A DNA stretch of 64,000 bases from Pseudomonadota bacterium (lineage in GTDB: Bacteria > Pseudomonadota > Gammaproteobacteria > Burkholderiales > Burkholderiaceae_C), in contig JAIUPH010000028.1 of assembly GCA_020161065.1 (NCBI GenBank), positions 372,001-436,000 on the forward strand. The letters run 5' to 3'. A program made the translations under genes and the position numbers. Positions 60,419 through 64,000 of the stretch are shown here, in pieces. Each line of letters begins with the position of its first letter. Within the stretch, counting starts at the first letter, position 1. The notes beneath the pieces are model-generated. The model worked only from the letters and a program-made list of their open reading frames with translations. It was not told the DNA's origin and did not search any database.

Positions 60419-61177
60419 ATGACCCGCCATTTCCGCATCGGACAGATCGTCCCGAGTTCGAACACCACGATGGAGACCGAGATCCCGGCCATGCTGCTGG
60501 GCCGGCAGCAGATCCGACCCGAGGAACGCTTCACCTTCCATTCCAGCCGCATGCGGATGAAGAAGGTGGTGAAGGAAGAACTGGCGGCGATGGACGCCGA
60601 GTCCGACCGCTGCGCCGTCGAGCTGAGCGACGCGCGCGTCGACGTGCTGGGCTATGCCTGCCTCGTCGCCATCATGGCGATGGGGCCGGGCTACCACCGC
60701 GTGTCGCAGGCCCGCCTGACGCAGCGCACCGAAGAGAACGGCGGCGCCGCGCCGGTGATCACCAGCGCCGGCGCGCTGGTCGATGCGCTCAAGGTCATCG
60801 ACGCCAAGCGCATCGTCGTCGTCGCGCCTTACATGAAGCCCTTGACCGAGCTGGTGGTGGACTACATCCGCCGCGAGGGTCACGAGGTGCTGGACTACCG
60901 CGCGCTGGAGATCCCCGACAACCTCGACGTCGGCCGCCACGACGCCGCCCGGCTGCCGGAGATCGTCAAGTCGCTGCGCTACCGCGAGGCCGACGCGATC
61001 GTGCTCTCGGCCTGCGTGCAGATGCCCTCGCTGCCGGCGATCCCCTACGTCGAGGCCATGACCGGCAAGCCGGTGATCACCGCGGCCGTCTCGACGACCT
61101 ACGCCATGTTGAAGGCGCTGCACCTGGAACCGGTGGTGCCGGGCGCCGGCGCGCTGCTGTCAGGCGCCTATGCCTGA
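60419..61177 (+). CDS. nicE: Maleate isomerase (NicE/PicG type, Asp/Glu racemase fold)
   Basis: A 252-aa enzyme with VPSSNTTMETEIP near the N terminus and two catalytic cysteines: Cys81 (LGYACLVAIMAMG) and Cys199 (VLSACVQMPSLPAI). It converts maleate to fumarate, the last step before the TCA cycle. Its 3' end overlaps the next start by 8 bp, so translation is coupled. Confidence 0.95.
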   Translation: MTRHFRIGQIVPSSNTTMETEIPAMLLGRQQIRPEERFTFHSSRMRMKKVVKEELAAMDAESDRCAVELSDARVDVLGYACLVAIMAMGPGYHRVSQARLTQRTEENGGAAPVITSAGALVDALKVIDAKRIVVVAPYMKPLTELVVDYIRREGHEVLDYRALEIPDNLDVGRHDAARLPEIVKSLRYREADAIVLSACVQMPSLPAIPYVEAMTGKPVITAAVSTTYAMLKALHLEPVVPGAGALLSGAYA

Positions 61178-62015
61178 GGCGGCGCGCGCCATGGCCTCCA
61201 CCTTCGTCCACGGCCGCAACGTCGCGGCCAACGGCATCCGCCAGCACGTGCTGCGCTTCGGCGGTAGCAGTGACGGCCGCGCCGCGCGCGATGCCGTCGT
61301 CGTGGTGCCGGGCATCACCAGCCCGGCGGTCACCTGGGGCTTCGTCGGCGAACGCTTGGGCCGCCACTTCGACACCTGGGTGCTCGACGTGCGCGGGCGC
61401 GGGCTGTCGTCGGCGTCGGACCAGCTCGACTATTCGCTGCAGGCACAGATCGACGACGTGCTTGCCCTCACCGGTGCGCTGGGCCTGCAGCGCTACGCGC
61501 TGGTGGGCCACTCGATGGGCGCGCGCATCGTCGCCGGCGCCGCCGCGGCGCAGCCGCCAGGGCTGGGGCGCGTCGTGCTGGTCGACCCGCCGGTCTCCGG
61601 CCCCGGCCGCCGCCCGTATCCGGCGCAATACGCGTGGTACGGCGATTCGATCGCCGCCGCCGCGCGGGGCTGCGACCGCGAGACCATGCGCCGCTTCTGC
61701 CCGACCTGGACCGACGAGCAGCTCGACCTGCGCGCCGAGTGGCTGCACACCTGCGACCCGCGCGCCGTGCGCACCTCGTTCGACGGCTTCCACGGCGACG
61801 ACTTCCATCGCTTGCTGCCGCAGATCCGCGTGCCCGCGCTGCTGATGACGGCCGCGCGCGGCGAAGTCGTGCGCGACGACGACGTGCGCGAGATCGAAGC
61901 CCTGCTGTCCGCCGTGCAGCACCACCGCGTGGCCGACGCCGGCCACATGATCCCCTGGGACAACGAAGAAGGCTTCTACGCGGCCTTCGGCGATTTCCTG
62001 GGACACCCTGTCTGA
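61170..62015 (+). CDS. nicD: N-formylmaleamate deformylase (NicD/PicE type alpha/beta hydrolase)
   Basis: A 281-aa alpha/beta hydrolase. The nucleophile is Ser115 in GHSMGAR and the base His259 in DAGHMIPWD. The RGRGLS and TWTDEQLDLRAEWLHTCD segments resemble NicD. It releases formate from N-formylmaleamate to give maleamate. The start at 61170 overlaps the isomerase gene; a second Met at 61191 is possible. Confidence 0.92.
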   Translation: MPEAARAMASTFVHGRNVAANGIRQHVLRFGGSSDGRAARDAVVVVPGITSPAVTWGFVGERLGRHFDTWVLDVRGRGLSSASDQLDYSLQAQIDDVLALTGALGLQRYALVGHSMGARIVAGAAAAQPPGLGRVVLVDPPVSGPGRRPYPAQYAWYGDSIAAAARGCDRETMRRFCPTWTDEQLDLRAEWLHTCDPRAVRTSFDGFHGDDFHRLLPQIRVPALLMTAARGEVVRDDDVREIEALLSAVQHHRVADAGHMIPWDNEEGFYAAFGDFLGHPV

Positions 62016-62030
62016 CACCGGAGCATCGAC

Positions 62031-63077
62031 ATGTCCGTCAGCGACGTCCAACTCACCCAGGCCTGGCAGCAGGTGCTGCGCCTGTCCCGGCTGCAGCCGG
62101 GACAAAGCGTCACCATCCTCACCGGTGCCGCCACCCATGCGCAGACGCTGCGCGCCGCCACCTTCGCGGCGCAGGCCGCGGGCGCCGTCGTCAGCCGCAT
62201 CGACCTGCAGCCGGTCAACGCCGACAAGGCGCTCAGCCGCGACGCCTTGTCCTACCTCGGCGAGACGCCGCTGACCGGCAATCCGCCGGCCATCGCGGCG
62301 CTGAAGGCCAGCGACCTGGTCATCGACCTGATGACGCTGCTGTTCTCGCCCGAGCAGATCGACATCCTGCGCTCGGGCACCAAGATCCTGCTGGCCGTGG
62401 AGCCGCCGGAGATCCTGGTGCGCACGGTGCCGACCGAGGCCGACCGCCGGCGCGTGCTGGCGGCCTCCGAGAAGCTGAAGAAGGCCAAGCAGATGCGCGT
62501 GGTGTCCGACGCCGGCACCGACATCGCCTTCGACCTGGGCGACTTCCCCACCATCTGCGAATACGGCTTCGTCGACGAGCCCGGCCGCTGGGACCATTGG
62601 CCGAGCGGCTTCCTGTTCACCTTCGCCAACGAAGGCGGCAGCAACGGCAGCATCGTCATCGACACCGGCGACATCCTGCTGCCGCAGAAGAGCTACACCA
62701 CCGCGCCGATCCGCCTGACCGTGGAGGCCGGCTACGCGCGCAAGATCGAAGGCGGCATCGACGCGCAGTTGCTGAGCGAGTACATGGCCACCTTCAAGGA
62801 CCCCGAGGCCTACGCCATCTCGCACATCGGCTGGGGGCTGCAGCCGCGCTGCCACTGGTCGACGCTGGCGCTCTACGACAAGGAGCAGACCATCGGCATG
62901 GACGCGCGCGCCTTCGAGGGCAACTTCCTCTTCTCGCTCGGCCCCAACAACGAGGCCGGCGGCCAGCGCACCACGGCCTGCCACATCGACATCCCGCTGC
63001 GCCGCTGCACGGTGCTGCTCGACGACGTGATGGTGGTCGAGCGCGGCAAGGTGCTCGACGGGGGCGTCCGAGCATGA
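62031..63077 (+). CDS. nicX: 2,5-dihydroxypyridine 5,6-dioxygenase (NicX/PicD type)
   Basis: A 348-aa Fe(II) dioxygenase of the leucyl aminopeptidase-like NicX family. The metal ligands known from Pseudomonas NicX fall at the same numbers: Glu177 (TICEYGF), His318 and Asp320 (TACHIDIPLRRC). It opens 2,5-dihydroxypyridine to N-formylmaleamate. It follows the deformylase by 15 nt and overlaps the amidase gene by 4 bp. Confidence 0.96.
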   Translation: MSVSDVQLTQAWQQVLRLSRLQPGQSVTILTGAATHAQTLRAATFAAQAAGAVVSRIDLQPVNADKALSRDALSYLGETPLTGNPPAIAALKASDLVIDLMTLLFSPEQIDILRSGTKILLAVEPPEILVRTVPTEADRRRVLAASEKLKKAKQMRVVSDAGTDIAFDLGDFPTICEYGFVDEPGRWDHWPSGFLFTFANEGGSNGSIVIDTGDILLPQKSYTTAPIRLTVEAGYARKIEGGIDAQLLSEYMATFKDPEAYAISHIGWGLQPRCHWSTLALYDKEQTIGMDARAFEGNFLFSLGPNNEAGGQRTTACHIDIPLRRCTVLLDDVMVVERGKVLDGGVRA

Positions 63078-63694
63078 GCGATGCCGAGGTCTATGCGCGC
63101 CAGGGCTTCGGCGCGGCGATGGCACCGAAGGCGCCCTACGGGCTGCTGATCGTCGACTTCGTCAACGGCTTCGCCGACCCGGCGCAGTTCGGCGGCGGCA
63201 ACATCGCGCAGGCCATCGAGCGCACGCGCGGCCTGCTGGCCGCGGCGCGCCAGCGCGGCTGGCCGGTGGCGCACAGCCGCATCGTCTACCAGGACGACGA
63301 TGCCGACGGCAATGTCTTCTCGCTGAAGGTGCCGACGATGCTGAGCTTGAAGGAGCGCCTCGCCGCCAGCCAGATCGTCGATGTGCTGAAGCCGGCCGCC
63401 GGCGAGCTGGTGGTGCGCAAGAGCGTGCCGTCGGCCTTCTTCGGCACCATGCTGGCGCCCTGGCTGGCGCAGCGCGGCGTGCAGACGCTGCTGGTGGCCG
63501 GCGCCGTCACCAGCGGCTGCGTGCGCGCCAGCGTCGTCGACGCGATGTCGTGGGGCTACCGGCCGCTGGTGGTGACCGACTGCGTCGGCGACCGCGCCCT
63601 CGCGCCGCACGAGGCCAACCTGTTCGACATGGGGCAGAAGTACGCGATCCTGATGGACCGCGATGCCACGCTGAACGCTGCCGCCGCAGGCTGA
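63074..63694 (+). CDS. nicF: Maleamate amidohydrolase (NicF/PicF type, isochorismatase fold)
   Basis: A 206-aa cysteine hydrolase with the catalytic triad Asp28 (LLIVDFVNGFAD), Lys116 (VVRKSVPSAFFGT) and Cys149 (AGAVTSGCVRAS). It turns maleamate into maleate plus ammonia, feeding the isomerase. It is the last gene of the plus-strand operon. Its 3' end is in a tandem-repeat tract that has duplicated the stop-codon region. Confidence 0.95.
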   Translation: MSDAEVYARQGFGAAMAPKAPYGLLIVDFVNGFADPAQFGGGNIAQAIERTRGLLAAARQRGWPVAHSRIVYQDDDADGNVFSLKVPTMLSLKERLAASQIVDVLKPAAGELVVRKSVPSAFFGTMLAPWLAQRGVQTLLVAGAVTSGCVRASVVDAMSWGYRPLVVTDCVGDRALAPHEANLFDMGQKYAILMDRDATLNAAAAG

Positions 63695-63730
63695 ACACGG
63701 GCCGCCGCAGGCTGAACGCGGGCCGCCGCC
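63670..63730 (+). repeat. Three 20-21-bp tandem repeats across the nicF stop
   Basis: Three imperfect units of GCTGAACRCGGGCCGCCGCA cover the last codons of nicF, its stop (63692-63694) and the spacer. Downstream is an 18-bp perfect palindrome GCCGCGCCGCGGCGCGGC (63735-63752) that could act as a bidirectional terminator between the convergent nicF and MarR genes, although it lacks a T-tract. Confidence 0.75.
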
Positions 63731-63761
63731 TGCCGCCGCGCCGCGGCGCGGCCCGCAATCG

Positions 63762-64000
63762 TCACAGCGACGAATGCGCCGGTGCGCGCGAATAGTCGTT
63801 GTTGGCGTCGACCAGTTCGCTCAGCAGCTTCAGGAAGATTTCCTGGTTGCGCGGCGACAGCGGCGCCAGCAGGCGCTGCTGGGCCTGGGTCATGCCCGCG
63901 TGCAGCTCCTTCATCACCTTGAAGCCTTCGTCGGTGATCAGCGACTGGCGCGAGCGCCGGTCCGCCGGATGCGGCCGCCGCGTGATCAACTGCTTTTCTT
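63762..64000 (-). CDS. MarR-family regulator, 5' end beyond the window (PicR candidate)
   Basis: The visible 79 codons are the C-terminal part of a MarR protein. The wing reads QLITRRPHPADRRSRQSLIT followed by DEG, with the conserved D-x-R of the beta-hairpin, then a dimerisation helix (KELHAGMTQAQQRLLAPLSP). The frame stays open to the right edge, so the HTH and start lie outside. It is convergent with nicF. In Alcaligenes faecalis the picolinate cluster is repressed by the MarR protein PicR, so this is the natural regulator candidate. Confidence 0.85.
   Translation of the reverse strand, partial: EKQLITRRPHPADRRSRQSLITDEGFKVMKELHAGMTQAQQRLLAPLSPRNQEIFLKLLSELVDANNDYSRAPAHSSL

Overview
The window is high-GC DNA (about 65-70% G+C) with gene families typical of Burkholderiales: a Bug/TctC-type solute receptor, class III CoA transferase, TRAP and NMT1-like ABC importers, a Mo-hydroxylase and Rieske oxygenases. 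The Rubrivivax/Leptothrix/Comamonadaceae side of the order is a reasonable guess. No rRNA, intact tRNA or CRISPR array is visible.

Layout. (1) 1-14.6 kb, minus strand: an insecticidal-type Tc toxin locus. It has a 2682-aa TcB-TcC fusion with a lower-GC C-terminal toxin region, followed by a TcA-like gene that runs off the left edge. (2) 14.6-15.7 kb: a gene-poor junction with the 3' half of a serine-type tRNA and an MFS transporter fragment, which look like the scar of a genomic-island end. (3) 15.7-28.3 kb, minus strand: a six-gene, tightly coupled operon. It encodes a giant (2175 aa) secreted multicopper oxidase, a 189-aa orphan, a beta-propeller protein, a SCO copper chaperone, a cytochrome c fused to a periplasmic-binding-like domain, and a 530-aa secreted orphan. 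This is the least described part of the window. (4) 28.5-33 kb: an aromatic-degradation operon (FAH-family hydrolase, FAD phenol hydroxylase, extradiol dioxygenase) with a divergent GntR regulator. (5) 33-36.3 kb: LysR, class III CoA transferase and Bug receptor. (6) 36.4-40.4 kb: a bufferin (copper-binding RiPP) operon, bufA1-bufB-bufC-DoxX-ECF sigma-nrsF. It is preceded by a perfect GTAACC-N16-CGAA motif, the promoter form known for Caulobacter SigF. (7) 40.5-44.7 kb: an Lrp regulator divergent from an M20 amidohydrolase and an unusual in-frame fusion of diaminopropionate ammonia-lyase with an N-carbamoyl/allantoate-type amidohydrolase.

(8) 44.8-64 kb: a nearly complete picolinate (pyridine-2-carboxylate) catabolic island with two divergent operons. 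The minus operon carries a TRAP receptor, a three-subunit Mo-hydroxylase whose FeS subunit is fused to a CoxG domain, an ABC importer and TRAP DctQM. The plus operon carries a Rieske ferredoxin, its reductase, oxygenase alpha and beta subunits, a 3,6-dihydroxypicolinate decarboxylase (PicC-like), maleate isomerase, N-formylmaleamate deformylase, 2,5-dihydroxypyridine dioxygenase and maleamate amidohydrolase. A MarR gene at the right edge is convergent with it. Together they predict picolinate -> 6-hydroxypicolinate -> 3,6-dihydroxypicolinate -> 2,5-dihydroxypyridine -> N-formylmaleamate -> maleamate -> maleate -> fumarate. The intergenic region carries an inverted pair of 13-bp sites, one inside a candidate promoter spacer, that are good candidates for the MarR operator.
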